A DNA stretch of 64,000 nt from Candidatus Heimdallarchaeota archaeon (GCA_018238155.1 JABCTZ010000046.1:124001-188000); one strand, 5' to 3'; counted from the stretch's first letter, positions 26,793 to 37,073 are shown. The notes: generated from the sequence alone by a model not told the origin. Program-made: numbers and translations.

Positions 26793-28055
26793 ATGAAAGC
26801 AATTATTTGTGGAGAAATAATTCCCGTTACAAGTGAACCAATTAAAAATGGTCATATTCTCATTGATGATAAAGGGAAAATAAAAGATATACGAGAAGGA
26901 TTAGCTGTACCAAAAGGTGTAGAAATTATAAATGCTAGAGCTATGGTTGCTTTTCCTGGATTAGTAGACCCCCATTGTCACGCCTCAGTTTTTGAGGAAA
27001 GTATTGGAATGGGAATGCAAGATGGAAACGAAGGAACAAATCCTCTTACACCTCAAATTAGAGTTATTGATGCTATCAACCCTGCAGATAAAGGATTAAG
27101 ACGTGCTCTTGCCGGAGGGATGACTACTATCTGTGTTTCCCCTGGAAGTGGCAATGTTGTTGGAGGACAGATGACAACTATCAAAACTCATGGAAAGATA
27201 GCTGATGAAATGATTATCCAAGAACTATCTGGAATGAAATGTGCCTTTGGAGAGAATCCAAAAAGGAGCTACGGTAGTAGAAATATCACTCCCTCAACTA
27301 GAATGGGAAGTCTTGGTTTATTCCGCCAGTTACTAATTGAAACACAAAATTACATGAATAAATGGAAGGAATACAAAAAGAAATTGAAACAGTACAAAGA
27401 TGATTTAAAGGAATTTGATTCGAAGAAAAAAACTGGTATTGATACTAATCTGAAGAAACCTGAAGAACCTTCTCTTCCAGAGAAGAATATCAAATATGAA
27501 GCAATGATACCTGTTTTTGAACGAAAAATACCTTTACGAGCACATGCTCATCAAGCTAACGATATTATTTCTGCAATCCGGTTAGCAAAAGAGTTTGAAC
27601 TTAAAGTTTACATTGATCATTGTAGTGAAGGTCACTACATCCTTGATTATTTAGTTGAAAACAAAATTCCAGCAATTGTTGGTCCTACTTTGAGTTACAA
27701 ATCAAAGATTGAAACTAGAAATAAAACATGGAAGACTTTAGGTATATTGTATAATGCCGGTATATTAGTCGCTTTAACTTCTGATCACCCAGTAACTCAT
27801 TGTCAATATCAAATGATTTATGCGATTTTGGCTCACAGAGAAGGCTTATCAAGACAAGGAACCTTTGAAGTTATCACCATCAATGGTGCAAAAATCTTAG
27901 GGTTACAAGACCGCATTGGTTCACTTGAAAAAGGAAAGGATGCTGATATTATACTATTTACGGGTGACCCACTTGATGCTCGTTCTAAAGTAGCTAAAGT
28001 GTTCATTGATGGTCAACAGGTATTTGATATCCAAGATGAAGAAGAATTATTTTAA
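26793..28055 (+). CDS. Amidohydrolase (imidazolonepropionase-like), paralogue 1
   Basis: About 420 residues, start at the ATG of MKAIICGEI to match the paralogue at 29783. Metal-site pattern HCH after VDP, RAHAHQ, IDHCSEGH and TSDHPV; typical amidohydrolase tail GAKILGLQDRIGSLEKGKDADI. Between about 180 and 240 there is a Lys/Glu-rich insertion (coiled-coil-like). The family hydrolyses cyclic amides or deaminates. 57 bases downstream of glpA, likely co-transcribed. Substrate unknown. Very similar to 29783-31039, indicating a recent duplication. Confidence 0.85.
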   Translation: MKAIICGEIIPVTSEPIKNGHILIDDKGKIKDIREGLAVPKGVEIINARAMVAFPGLVDPHCHASVFEESIGMGMQDGNEGTNPLTPQIRVIDAINPADKGLRRALAGGMTTICVSPGSGNVVGGQMTTIKTHGKIADEMIIQELSGMKCAFGENPKRSYGSRNITPSTRMGSLGLFRQLLIETQNYMNKWKEYKKKLKQYKDDLKEFDSKKKTGIDTNLKKPEEPSLPEKNIKYEAMIPVFERKIPLRAHAHQANDIISAIRLAKEFELKVYIDHCSEGHYILDYLVENKIPAIVGPTLSYKSKIETRNKTWKTLGILYNAGILVALTSDHPVTHCQYQMIYAILAHREGLSRQGTFEVITINGAKILGLQDRIGSLEKGKDADIILFTGDPLDARSKVAKVFIDGQQVFDIQDEEELF

Positions 28056-28205
28056 GCTTCTTCACATCACTCTTTTTTTATTAATAGATGATTAAAGTAG
28101 AGTCTATTTTGAACGTTCCAACAAAAATTGGACTACAAAAGATTTATTTTTCATAATTTCAACCTATGGAGTGTAATATTTGATTAATTAAATAGGTTGA
28201 TTATA

Positions 28206-29567
28206 ATGAGCGAAAAAACTCCAAATGTAAAAGAACCTCTAGCAACTTTTAAACAAAGAGCTTTGGCAGGACTTGTTCCAGATTTTTTGGTTCCAGTTCT
28301 TTTAATGATTTGTGGTGGTATTCTTATAGGAATAGCCTCTGATGCCTTTACAATTGTGGGCGGTGTTATTTGTCAATTAGCAGCATTGATGACATTTATT
28401 GGAACCTTCATTTTCCTCCCTTACAAAAGAAGAGGGCAATCAAATGGCAAAATTAGGCAAAAGATTACTGTAAAGAAAATTGTTGATAAAGACAAGTGGA
28501 TATTAGCTGATTTAGGTGAAGGAGATGTTGGATTAATTGTTGGCAGAGCAATTGTCAATTGGATTGAAGTTTTCTTCATCATACCTTCATTAGTTTCATA
28601 TTTTATGATTAGTAGCAGTAATAATAACCAAACATTGACTGATCGTCTTTTTGGTACAGTTGTTATACAAATCGATCCAGAAGAGTACGATATGAAAAAG
28701 GAAGGAGAAGAAAAGGAAAGCAATAATTGTAGTAATTGTGGAACGCCATTTAAGAAAGGAAAACAATTCTGCTCAAAATGTGGTTCTGAAGCATCAAGCA
28801 GTAAAAAAACAATTGCAACAAAGAAAACAGCTCCAACCCAAGAAGGTGAAACAAATACTCCTGCTTTGATAAGCAAATTTATTCTATTGGGTGGTTCAAT
28901 ATTACCAATAATTACTCTCTTTCTGAGTGTTATATTAAGTCTACTAGTAACAATAAGTTTCAGTATTAATGCATGGGGTGGTTTTTGGCCTTTTAGTGGA
29001 TACTTGTTTTGGAGAGCAACTAAAGGTTTTCTGGTAGTAAGTTATATTTGTTTCTTCATAATGACAGGTGCAATAATTGTGTTAGCCTTTCAATATTCAG
29101 ATAAAGAAAGTATAAATTTGTTAGTTTCCAGTGGTTTATTTGGTGGATTTACTATTTTTTGGATCATATTTTATGAAGCCGGATGGAATTTTGCGCCTTT
29201 CTTGTTTCTTAATGGTAATCTAGTTAGTATTACTATTGGAGGTGTTATATTCTGGATATTAGCTTTAATTTTATTGATTCTGTCTTTATCTTTCTTCAAT
29301 AAATACATCAAACAAATAAATGAAGAACACAATCAAAACATACCAAAATTTTTTGGTCAATTCGTTTTGATACCTGTGATAGTTTTAAGATTAGTTTTCT
29401 TAATCATTGGTGTTGCTGCTATACCAGATCTTGCATTTGGAGCAATAATATACTACTTTAACAAAATATTTGTTTGGGTTGCATTGTTTACTATGATGGG
29501 AATATTTATCGGATTCATTTTTAGAGCGTTAAAATTCAACGCTAAACTAGTACCTACTAAAAGTTAA
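28206..29567 (+). CDS. RDD-family membrane protein with internal zinc ribbon
   Basis: About 453 residues from ATG 28206 (AGGTTGA upstream). N-terminal RDD-like membrane domain (LATFKQRALAGLVPDFLVPVL, then TLTDRLFGTVVIQ), central C4 zinc ribbon (CSNCGTPFKKGKQFCSKC, near 175-195), Lys/Thr-rich linker, then six or so further membrane helices. RDD proteins are membrane proteins often of unknown or transport function. It separates the two amidohydrolase paralogues, so the three may form a functional set. No catalytic motif. Confidence 0.8.
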   Translation: MSEKTPNVKEPLATFKQRALAGLVPDFLVPVLLMICGGILIGIASDAFTIVGGVICQLAALMTFIGTFIFLPYKRRGQSNGKIRQKITVKKIVDKDKWILADLGEGDVGLIVGRAIVNWIEVFFIIPSLVSYFMISSSNNNQTLTDRLFGTVVIQIDPEEYDMKKEGEEKESNNCSNCGTPFKKGKQFCSKCGSEASSSKKTIATKKTAPTQEGETNTPALISKFILLGGSILPIITLFLSVILSLLVTISFSINAWGGFWPFSGYLFWRATKGFLVVSYICFFIMTGAIIVLAFQYSDKESINLLVSSGLFGGFTIFWIIFYEAGWNFAPFLFLNGNLVSITIGGVIFWILALILLILSLSFFNKYIKQINEEHNQNIPKFFGQFVLIPVIVLRLVFLIIGVAAIPDLAFGAIIYYFNKIFVWVALFTMMGIFIGFIFRALKFNAKLVPTKS

Positions 29568-29576
29568 TAAAAATTC

Positions 29577-29610
29577 GAAAGAAGGTAATTCTTCTTTCCT
29601 TTTTCTTTTT
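29577..29610 (+). terminator. Terminator hairpin after RDD gene
   Basis: GAAAGAAG (29577-29584) pairs with CTTCTTTC (29591-29598), 6-base loop, then CTTTTTCTTTTT. Confidence 0.65.
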
Positions 29611-29782
29611 ATAGCTTTGATAATCCATTTCTTTTGTTTTTCTTTTTATGAGAACCAAAAATAAACGAGCAATATAATCTATAATAAATCAAAGCTATCA
29701 GTTTATTTTGAAGGTTCAATAGAATTTGAAGTTTCCAAAATCCTTAATAATTCTGAAGTAAAAAGAAAATTGTGATTTTTAT

Positions 29783-31039
29783 ATGAAAGCAATACTATGT
29801 GGAAAAATTATTCCAGTTACAAAAGAAGTCATCGAAAATGGTCATATTCTTATTGATGATAAGGGGAAAATCAAAAAAATCGGCAAAGGTTTTGATGTTC
29901 CCAAAGATGCAGAAATAATTGATGGGAAAGATTTAGTTGCTTTTCCAGGTATTATCGACGTTCATTGCCACGCTACAGTTTGGGAAGAAGAAATTGGTAA
30001 TAATCTTCAAGATGGTAACGAAATGACTGATCCAATTACTCCTCAAATCAGAGTGCTTGATGCAATCAATCCAATGGAAAGAGGTCTGCGAAGAGCTATC
30101 AGTGGAGGTGTTACTTGTATCTGTGTTTCTCCAGGTAGTGCTAATGTCGTAGGTGGTCAAATGACAACCATCAAAACACATGGCAAAATTGTTGATGATA
30201 TGGTCATCCAAGAAACAGCCGGAATGAAATGTGCCTTTGGTGAGAATCCAAAAAGAGTTTATGGTAGTCGCAATGTCATGCCCCAAACTCGAATGGGAAA
30301 CTTGGGTCTTTTTAGACAGCTAATGATCGAAACCCAGAATTATATGAACAAATGGGATGACTATACAAAGAAACTAAAACAATACAAAGAGGACTTGAAG
30401 GAATACAAAGCAAAAGAGGCAAAAAAGGAAAAGGATCTTAAGAAACCTCAAGAACCAACCAAACCAGATAAAAATATCAAATTTGAAGCAATGGTTCCCG
30501 TTTTTAAGAAAAAAATCCCATTGCGTGCTCATGCCCACCAAGCTAATGATATCATTTCTGCAGTTCGTTTAGCAAAAGAATTTGATGTTGATGTCTGCAT
30601 CGAACATTGTACTCATGGTCACCAAATAATTGACTTTCTAGTAGAAAATAAAGTGCCAGCAATTGTTGGTCCGACTTTTGGTTTTAGAACAAAAATCGAA
30701 TTGAATGACATGACTTGGAAAACCTTAGGTGAATTGTACAAAGCAGGAATTCTCGTTTCTCTTACAGCAGATCATCCAGTAGTTCCACTTCAATATCAAA
30801 CAATTTATGCAGCTTTGGCACATCGCGAAGGTTTACCACTTCAAGGTGCTTATGAAGTCCTCACTATCAACGGAGCAAAAATCTTAGGAATTGAGGATAG
30901 AGTTGGTTCCTTAGAAGAAGGCAAAGATGCTGACTTCTCACTCTTTACTGGCGATCCTTTAGACATTCAATCTAAACCTGCTAAAGTGTTCATTGATGGT
31001 GAATTAGTCTACGATATGAATGAAGAATACTTATTCTAA
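29783..31039 (+). CDS. Amidohydrolase (imidazolonepropionase-like), paralogue 2
   Basis: 418 residues, aligned end to end with 26793-28055 including the charged insertion (YMNKWDDYTKKLKQYKEDLK) and metal-site motifs (HCHATVWEEE, RAHAHQAND, IEHCTHGH, TADHPV). The two differ at many positions and in the residues after HCTHGH/HCSEGH, so substrate range may differ. Its own upstream gap of 215 bases implies a separate promoter. A terminator follows. Confidence 0.85.
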   Translation: MKAILCGKIIPVTKEVIENGHILIDDKGKIKKIGKGFDVPKDAEIIDGKDLVAFPGIIDVHCHATVWEEEIGNNLQDGNEMTDPITPQIRVLDAINPMERGLRRAISGGVTCICVSPGSANVVGGQMTTIKTHGKIVDDMVIQETAGMKCAFGENPKRVYGSRNVMPQTRMGNLGLFRQLMIETQNYMNKWDDYTKKLKQYKEDLKEYKAKEAKKEKDLKKPQEPTKPDKNIKFEAMVPVFKKKIPLRAHAHQANDIISAVRLAKEFDVDVCIEHCTHGHQIIDFLVENKVPAIVGPTFGFRTKIELNDMTWKTLGELYKAGILVSLTADHPVVPLQYQTIYAALAHREGLPLQGAYEVLTINGAKILGIEDRVGSLEEGKDADFSLFTGDPLDIQSKPAKVFIDGELVYDMNEEYLF

Positions 31040-31050
31040 AAAATAATGTT

Positions 31051-31080
31051 AGCCACATTGTGTGGCTTTTAATTTTCTTT
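31051..31080 (+). terminator. Terminator hairpin between convergent genes
   Basis: AGCCACA (31051-31057) pairs with TGTGGCT (31061-31067), loop TTG, then TTTTAATTTTCTTTTT. It lies just before the stop of the leftward exchanger gene and may serve the amidohydrolase transcript. Confidence 0.7.
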
Positions 31081-31086
31081 TTCAGC

Positions 31087-32619
31087 TTACCAATTACTAC
31101 CTATGAGTGCTAAAAAGAGCAAACTTACTACTGACATGACTGTTACAACCACGCCTTCAAGCAAATCAAATTTATTATCATCCATTATCATTGAGTGAAC
31201 AATTAAAGACATTACAAAAATACCTCCCGTTACAAGAGTTATTTCTAATGTTATTGGTATACCAATTGCAAATAATCCACTCAGTAGAAATGGCACTCCA
31301 AAGAGTATGTAAAATGTTTGATTTATTGCAGAAACTTGGTGTACTAGTCCAACCTCTTGTAGTTCTTTATCTTTACTCAACAATCCTCTGAAAGTTACTA
31401 CTAGTTCAGGAGAAGAGGATACAATTCCAACTAGTACAGCGTAAACTAATACAGGTACTTCATCTAAGATTAATTCGATTGTGTCAAAACCTTGTTCGAT
31501 AGATCTAGCTAGAATAAAACCACCCAGGATGATTCCTCCTAAACCGAAGAGAAATAGTGCAATAATAATAATCCATGGCCATCTTCTCAATGTATCAAAT
31601 GCGTGTTCTTCTCCACGACTTTTTCTATTATTCTTATTTGAAGAATCAAGTTCTTTTGTAGAATTATCACCATTACCATTTTCGTGATTTGTTTCAATTA
31701 ATCGTAATTGTAGTGGAGGTGATTCAGAATCAACTAGTATTACATCATCTTCATCAGGAAAGAATTCAGATATCAAAGTTTGTGGTGTAGATGTTTTCTT
31801 GCCTAATTGTCTTATTAAAAAGAAAATAAAGAAGAAGTAAACCAAGATAAGGGCTATTCCAATGACAATTTCAAATGGAGTTTGATATGTTATTGATTCT
31901 GATGGTGTGTCACCCTGCAGATTTTTAAACTCAAAATAAAATCCGTAGATCATTACCACAAAAGAGAACACAACCATCCCTTGTATTAGGTTTGTTTCAT
32001 AAAATGTTAATTCTTTTGGCAAATCGAAAGGTTCATTTTTTGATACATAAATCATTGATATACCAAGAAAGAAGATATTGATTATTACGGTAGTAAGAAT
32101 TAATACTATTGCAGCTGTTGCTAAATCCTCATTATTATGAGTTTTTGAGTTTACTAACAAGATAATAACTACTACAAGTTCTGCTAATGCTGCTCCAATT
32201 GCTTGAATAATGCCTGCAAGATATGGGTTCCAATTCATTTTATCTTGTATTCCTTTTACACCCATAATAATCAATTCTGCTGCTCCAAAAACAATTAGAA
32301 CACCGGCTATAAAGCCAATAATCATATAAATTAAACCCCAGACAATGGAATGTTCTATTTCAACCTTCATCACTCCACCAATTATGAAGAATGCAATCAT
32401 AAAAACTATACCAAGTATTAGAGAGATGATTGTGGATAAATGTAAATTTGAAAATAAAGTTTCTATTGCTTCTTCGGCTTCCACATCTTCCAAAATATCT
32501 GGAGAGTCATCTTCTTCAAAAATTGTTGTTGGCATATCCCAATCTTCGGGTTCTTGATAATCATCTATCTCTTTAACCTGTGTAGGCGGGGGTTTGCTTC
32601 CCTCGTCGTTCTTGTTCAT
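31087..32619 (-). CDS. CaCA-family cation exchanger, paralogue 1
   Basis: About 510 residues from the ATG of MNKNDEGSK; AGAGGTAATC lies just upstream on the minus strand, so the longer start at 32664 is disfavoured. Acidic N-terminus, then two blocks of about five membrane helices with an acidic cytoplasmic loop (residues about 255-340). Second alpha-repeat SSPELVVTFRG matches the GSSxPE-type ion-binding motif; the first repeat reads IGAALAELVVV, lacking Pro. The family exchanges Ca2+ or other cations for H+ or Na+. It follows the aminotransferase gene on the same strand. Confidence 0.8.
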   Translation of the reverse strand: MNKNDEGSKPPPTQVKEIDDYQEPEDWDMPTTIFEEDDSPDILEDVEAEEAIETLFSNLHLSTIISLILGIVFMIAFFIIGGVMKVEIEHSIVWGLIYMIIGFIAGVLIVFGAAELIIMGVKGIQDKMNWNPYLAGIIQAIGAALAELVVVIILLVNSKTHNNEDLATAAIVLILTTVIINIFFLGISMIYVSKNEPFDLPKELTFYETNLIQGMVVFSFVVMIYGFYFEFKNLQGDTPSESITYQTPFEIVIGIALILVYFFFIFFLIRQLGKKTSTPQTLISEFFPDEDDVILVDSESPPLQLRLIETNHENGNGDNSTKELDSSNKNNRKSRGEEHAFDTLRRWPWIIIIALFLFGLGGIILGGFILARSIEQGFDTIELILDEVPVLVYAVLVGIVSSSPELVVTFRGLLSKDKELQEVGLVHQVSAINQTFYILFGVPFLLSGLFAIGIPITLEITLVTGGIFVMSLIVHSMIMDDNKFDLLEGVVVTVMSVVSLLFLALIGSNW

Positions 32620-32795
32620 CTGTTTTTGATTACCTCTGTAGGGAACTAATAATGAATAGTTCAAATCCGAGTATCTAATGTGAAAAAGGTAGCGCTTGTT
32701 TTTAAATGATTTGTAATCGCTTTCTTTTTATTACTTTGATACTAATTTCTACGGAAAAAGCAAGTAAAAATGACAAAAATGAGCTATTTTTTGAT

Positions 32796-34559
32796 CTATT
32801 GTAACAACTCAAAATATTTGGAGAATTTCAAGAGGTATTTAATACCACGAACCTTCAATTTACTCGTAATAATTGCTTTTACTGGATTAATTTTGCCTAA
32901 TCCAAATCCTAAGAACGTTGATTTTGTGGTTATAATAGAGCCATTACAATTTTTTTTCTCAACATTAATTTTTGCATGAGAATTTTCAATTTGAGTGAAA
33001 TGCACTCTTCCTTCAGCAAAAGATACTTTCATTGCATATGGGTCATCCTTTGCAACTAGTAATAAAGAATAATTATCATCTTTGAATTTAGTTGCAAATT
33101 CTTTATTGAGATTTAGAGACTTTAGCATAACATAAATTATTGCAGCAAATCCCTCATATTGTTTTACATCCTCATAAATTGGTATAACCATTTCCATTGA
33201 TTTCTTAAATCGTACAACAATTTCATCAATAATTTTTTCATCCATTGGTGTTGATAGAATAAAAGCTGTAACACCTCGAGATACAGTATACAGACCGTTT
33301 ATTGCCATCGCAACTTGCAAATATTTACCTAGTTCTAGGTATGGAATTGTATCAAATGACAACTTCTTTGCATTCACAGGTGATTCTTCTGTTAAGTGAA
33401 CATACACTAAAGATTGCATACAACCTACAGAACATTTAACGCCCAATGAATCCATTGCTTCTTTTAGTCCCTTTTGTAATCTTGTCCCTAATTCAGATAA
33501 TCTTTTTACCTCAGTTTCATCATATAACTCGAGAGCTATTTTGCCTGCGACCATTGTCATTGCATTTCCACTGAATGTTCCAGAATGAGTTATGAAATTT
33601 TTATTAATTGGATTAAATTGCTCTATTAATTCTCTTTTTCCACCAAAAGCTCCAACAGGGAATCCTCCACCAATGGTTTTTCCAAAAGCAGTAAGATCCG
33701 GAGTAACACCAACTAATTTTTGCATGCCACCTGTGGATAAACGATATGTAATTACTTCATCAAAAATCAATAAAATATCATATTTTGTGGTTAGTTTTCG
33801 CAGACCTTTGAGGTATTCTGTAGAAGCAACTATACCTCCTGCAGAACCCATTAAAGGTTCTAAAATCATAGCTGCAATTTCCTTGTTATGCTTTTTCATT
33901 ACCATTTCTGCTGCTGATAAATCATTGTAAGGGACAACAAAAACATCTTTGAGTAGCGTTTCGGGAACTCCTTTTTCAACTGTTGGTATTGGATTACCTT
34001 CTGAAAATAAATCTGAATTAATATTTACTTCAACATAATCATGAGAGCCATGATATCCCCCATCAATTTTTATTATTTTGTTCTTTTTTGTATAATAACG
34101 TGCGGCTCGTATAGCAAACATTGTTGCTTCTGTTCCTGAATTGCAAAATCTTATCTCTTCCACAGAGGGTGTTCTTTCACAAATAATTCTAGCAAGTTCA
34201 TATTGAACTTCCATTGGTGCAGCATGAGCGGTACCTTTTCTAGCTTGCTCTTCAATCTTCTCCACTATTTTTGGATGTGCATGTCCATGAATTAGAACAG
34301 TCATATTATTAAGGATGTCAATATAGCGATTGCCATCGACATCTTCTAAGTAACACCCTTCTCCTTTTGATATATAGAAAGGATATGGATAAAAATAAGC
34401 AATATTCCTTGTTCCTCCTCCAGGCAACCATTTTTGAGCCTTATTAAAATGTCTTTTCGATGAAGGTGTTTTTGCTTCATATTTTGCTATTATTTCATTT
34501 TTCACTTGTATTAAGTCCTTAGATGCCACTTGAGACCAATTCCCATAAATAAAAATCAA
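32796..34559 (-). CDS. Class III aminotransferase, glutamate-1-semialdehyde aminomutase-like, with C-terminal extension
   Basis: 587 residues. PLP-enzyme motifs: LPGGGTRN, VDGNRYIDILNNMTVLIHGH, FCNSGTEATMFAIR, GGYHGSHDY, LIFDEVIT and the PLP lysine in FGKTIGGGFP. These are GSAM/class III hallmarks. The core ends near 445; the remaining 140 residues (IEDVK onward) are not typical and have no recognised fold. Some relatives act in secondary metabolism rather than haem synthesis. It lies between two CaCA exchanger paralogues in a leftward set; no haem genes are near. Start uncertain, a GTG 33 bases in is possible. Confidence 0.8.
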   Translation of the reverse strand: MIFIYGNWSQVASKDLIQVKNEIIAKYEAKTPSSKRHFNKAQKWLPGGGTRNIAYFYPYPFYISKGEGCYLEDVDGNRYIDILNNMTVLIHGHAHPKIVEKIEEQARKGTAHAAPMEVQYELARIICERTPSVEEIRFCNSGTEATMFAIRAARYYTKKNKIIKIDGGYHGSHDYVEVNINSDLFSEGNPIPTVEKGVPETLLKDVFVVPYNDLSAAEMVMKKHNKEIAAMILEPLMGSAGGIVASTEYLKGLRKLTTKYDILLIFDEVITYRLSTGGMQKLVGVTPDLTAFGKTIGGGFPVGAFGGKRELIEQFNPINKNFITHSGTFSGNAMTMVAGKIALELYDETEVKRLSELGTRLQKGLKEAMDSLGVKCSVGCMQSLVYVHLTEESPVNAKKLSFDTIPYLELGKYLQVAMAINGLYTVSRGVTAFILSTPMDEKIIDEIVVRFKKSMEMVIPIYEDVKQYEGFAAIIYVMLKSLNLNKEFATKFKDDNYSLLLVAKDDPYAMKVSFAEGRVHFTQIENSHAKINVEKKNCNGSIITTKSTFLGFGLGKINPVKAIITSKLKVRGIKYLLKFSKYFELLQ

Positions 34560-34651
34560 CTAAGATTTATGAAATAAGAGTATTAATATTAAACATACTT
34601 AAAAAAAGTTCTTGTTTTAACTTTGTAACTCAAACTATTTTGTACATCTTC

Positions 34652-36139
34652 TTAGTTAAGCAGAGTCCCCATTATACCTAAGGCAATTAAACTTGTTATT
34701 GAAGTAATTACTATTAAAGCCCCTTCAACACGATCGAAATGGTTGTCATCAATAATCGTTAGATGGAGAGATAACGAAAGAGCAAATATTCCTGCAAATA
34801 CTAGTGTCGTATCAAAAGCAACTGGAATTGCAACATTAATTATTGAAGCTAGTAGAAATGGAAAACCAAAGAGTAAAAAGAACGTTTGATTAATTGAGGA
34901 CACTTGATGAACTAATCCTATTTGTGTGTCTTCTTTATCAGAATCGAATAATGCTCTCATTGTAATGGTAGTTTCAGGTGCAGATGAGACGAACCCGACA
35001 ATGACACAATAAACCAGAATAGGCACATCAAAAGTTTCAATACTGGTTTCAATTGAATTGGATATGAGATTTCCACCGAGATAAATTCCCACTAAACCAA
35101 TTAAAAAGGCAATTATAAGTAAATATAAAGGAAATCTTCTAAGAGCTATAAATTGCTCTTTGTCTTCATCTTCATCATCATTTTTCTTAAAGATAGATTC
35201 TCTTATTTTTCTGAACGTGCTCTTCTCTTTCATAACATAGTCATTTTTAACTGAATCAAATACGGCTATTTCATCATTTTCATCTTCTGGGAAAAATTCT
35301 GTTATAAGTGTTTGTGGACCAACTCTTTCGGTTCGTTTTTGTTTGGTATCACCAATTAAAAACAAAATGAACATCAAATAGAATAACAAAAGAGCTACTC
35401 CAATAACGCCTTCAAATAAACGGTCAAATTGAGCTATTTCAATGGCATCATGTGTAAAACCAAAAGACATCATTATAAAAGAAAAGATTGTCATAGCTAG
35501 TACTAAGTTTGCTTCTGTTTGAGTTAATTCATTGGGTAATTTGAATGGTTTCTTTTTTGAAACAATAATCATTGTTACTCCAAGAACTAAAATATTAATT
35601 AGCACAGTGGTTAAGATGAATGTAATACTGGTTAGCGCCAATCTATTTGCTAACTCAACATTTCCCCCATCAGTGAGTTTTTTTGCTCTCATAAGTAGAA
35701 TTGATACGACAATAATATCACTTGAATCTGCACCTATTGCAGCAATTATTCCCATAAAATAATCTGACCAATCAAATTTCTTCCCAATACTCTTCACACC
35801 AAAAATAATTAGCTCTGAACAACCAAAGATAAATGCTAAACCGCCGGCAAAACCAACCAAAATAACCCATACAGGATAACTTGCTAAAACATTTGAATAA
35901 CTGATTATTAATAGAATAATGCCAATTATAACAGAGGGAATTGTTAATGGACTTATTTTTTCAAACAATTCACCTAAAGCTTCTTCTGCTTCTAATTGAT
36001 CTAAGTCAACCTCTTGAAATTCGATATTTGGTTTCGCCTTTTCAGCTTCAAAAACAATTTCTTTCAAATCAGAATTATCTTTTCCATCCTCAATCATAGA
36101 ATCTGAACCATTTTCTTCGGCAGTATAATTTTTATTCAA
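34652..36139 (-). CDS. CaCA-family cation exchanger, paralogue 2
   Basis: 495 residues, TTG start. Aligned with 31087-32619: acidic N-terminus (EVDLDQLEAEEALGELF), two helix blocks and a central charged loop (TLITEFFPEDEND matches TLISEFFPDEDD in the paralogue). Second alpha-repeat SSAPETTITMRAL retains Pro-Glu; the first reads IGADSSDIIVVS, with Asp in place of Glu. Exchange of Ca2+ or another cation is likely but ion selectivity may be altered. First gene of the leftward set that includes the aminotransferase; 91 bases separate them. Confidence 0.8.
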   Translation of the reverse strand: MNKNYTAEENGSDSMIEDGKDNSDLKEIVFEAEKAKPNIEFQEVDLDQLEAEEALGELFEKISPLTIPSVIIGIILLIISYSNVLASYPVWVILVGFAGGLAFIFGCSELIIFGVKSIGKKFDWSDYFMGIIAAIGADSSDIIVVSILLMRAKKLTDGGNVELANRLALTSITFILTTVLINILVLGVTMIIVSKKKPFKLPNELTQTEANLVLAMTIFSFIMMSFGFTHDAIEIAQFDRLFEGVIGVALLLFYLMFILFLIGDTKQKRTERVGPQTLITEFFPEDENDEIAVFDSVKNDYVMKEKSTFRKIRESIFKKNDDEDEDKEQFIALRRFPLYLLIIAFLIGLVGIYLGGNLISNSIETSIETFDVPILVYCVIVGFVSSAPETTITMRALFDSDKEDTQIGLVHQVSSINQTFFLLFGFPFLLASIINVAIPVAFDTTLVFAGIFALSLSLHLTIIDDNHFDRVEGALIVITSITSLIALGIMGTLLN

Positions 36140-36311
36140 GTTCGAGTCAATGCCTCATTAAAACAATTTAACCTATTTTGTATTTATTAGGCTTAGCTCT
36201 TAAAGATTATTATATAGAAGAGTAAAAAAATTTCGTTTTATATTTTAGATTATTATCTCAATTCAATAAAAGACAAAAAACTGATATTAATTAAAGCTTT
36301 TAGTACTAATC

Positions 36312-37073
36312 ATGGTACCAAATACTAATCTTTCAAAATATGTTCCCTATGAATTACTCTTAGATATTAATTCAAAGAAACTTAGTAAAGCAGGCGATAT
36401 TGAATTAGATTTCGCTGTAAGAAAATTATTCGATATGAAAGAAGTTATTTACGATCAAAAATGGGTGAACCGACAAGAGAAAAATTTTGATTTATATTAT
36501 ATGTATCGAGATTTAACACGAACACAAGACAAGGAAATCTTCCAAGAAAACAATGTTCGATTTGATGTTACGGTCATACCTCCTCAAACTTTAGGAAGTG
36601 AATTTGTTAAAACCGCAGGTCATTTTCATCCCGATGCTAAAGAAGGAGTTGGTTTTCCTGAAGTGTATGAATTAATGTTTGGCGAAGGTATTTACCTTTT
36701 ACAAAAAGATTCCATTGAAAATAATATCATTGAAATCATGATTGTAAAAGCAAAAGCAGGTGACCAAATATTAATCCCTCCGGGATATGGACACATAACA
36801 ATAAACCCGTCAAAGACTGAAACGTTAGTTATGAATAATCTAGTAAGCTCTGCATTTAGCTCTATATACGGTTCAATAAAAGAAAAGCAAGGAGCAGCTT
36901 ATCTCTTATTGAATAATGGCAGTTGGATAAAAAACGATCAATATACTGAAGAAATAAATATTCTGAAGAGAGAACCGGAAAAAATAGTGAACAAGCCCTT
37001 TTACTTATCTTTTATAGAAAGCCCAGATAAGTGGATATATCTAAATGAACCTTGGACTAAAAAGAATTGGTAG
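36312..37073 (+). CDS. pgiA: Cupin-type glucose-6-phosphate isomerase
   Basis: 253 residues. Cupin motif 1 GHFHPDAKEGVGFPEVYE gives metal ligands His104, His106 and Glu117, and GYGHITINP gives His151, matching the archaeal metal-dependent PGI (His-x-His, Glu, His). It interconverts glucose-6-phosphate and fructose-6-phosphate in glycolysis/gluconeogenesis. The gap between the His pair and the Glu is a few residues longer than in the Pyrococcus enzyme, and the protein is about 60 residues longer overall. The OppD-like ATPase gene follows after 19 bases and is probably co-transcribed. Confidence 0.85.
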   Translation: MVPNTNLSKYVPYELLLDINSKKLSKAGDIELDFAVRKLFDMKEVIYDQKWVNRQEKNFDLYYMYRDLTRTQDKEIFQENNVRFDVTVIPPQTLGSEFVKTAGHFHPDAKEGVGFPEVYELMFGEGIYLLQKDSIENNIIEIMIVKAKAGDQILIPPGYGHITINPSKTETLVMNNLVSSAFSSIYGSIKEKQGAAYLLLNNGSWIKNDQYTEEINILKREPEKIVNKPFYLSFIESPDKWIYLNEPWTKKNW

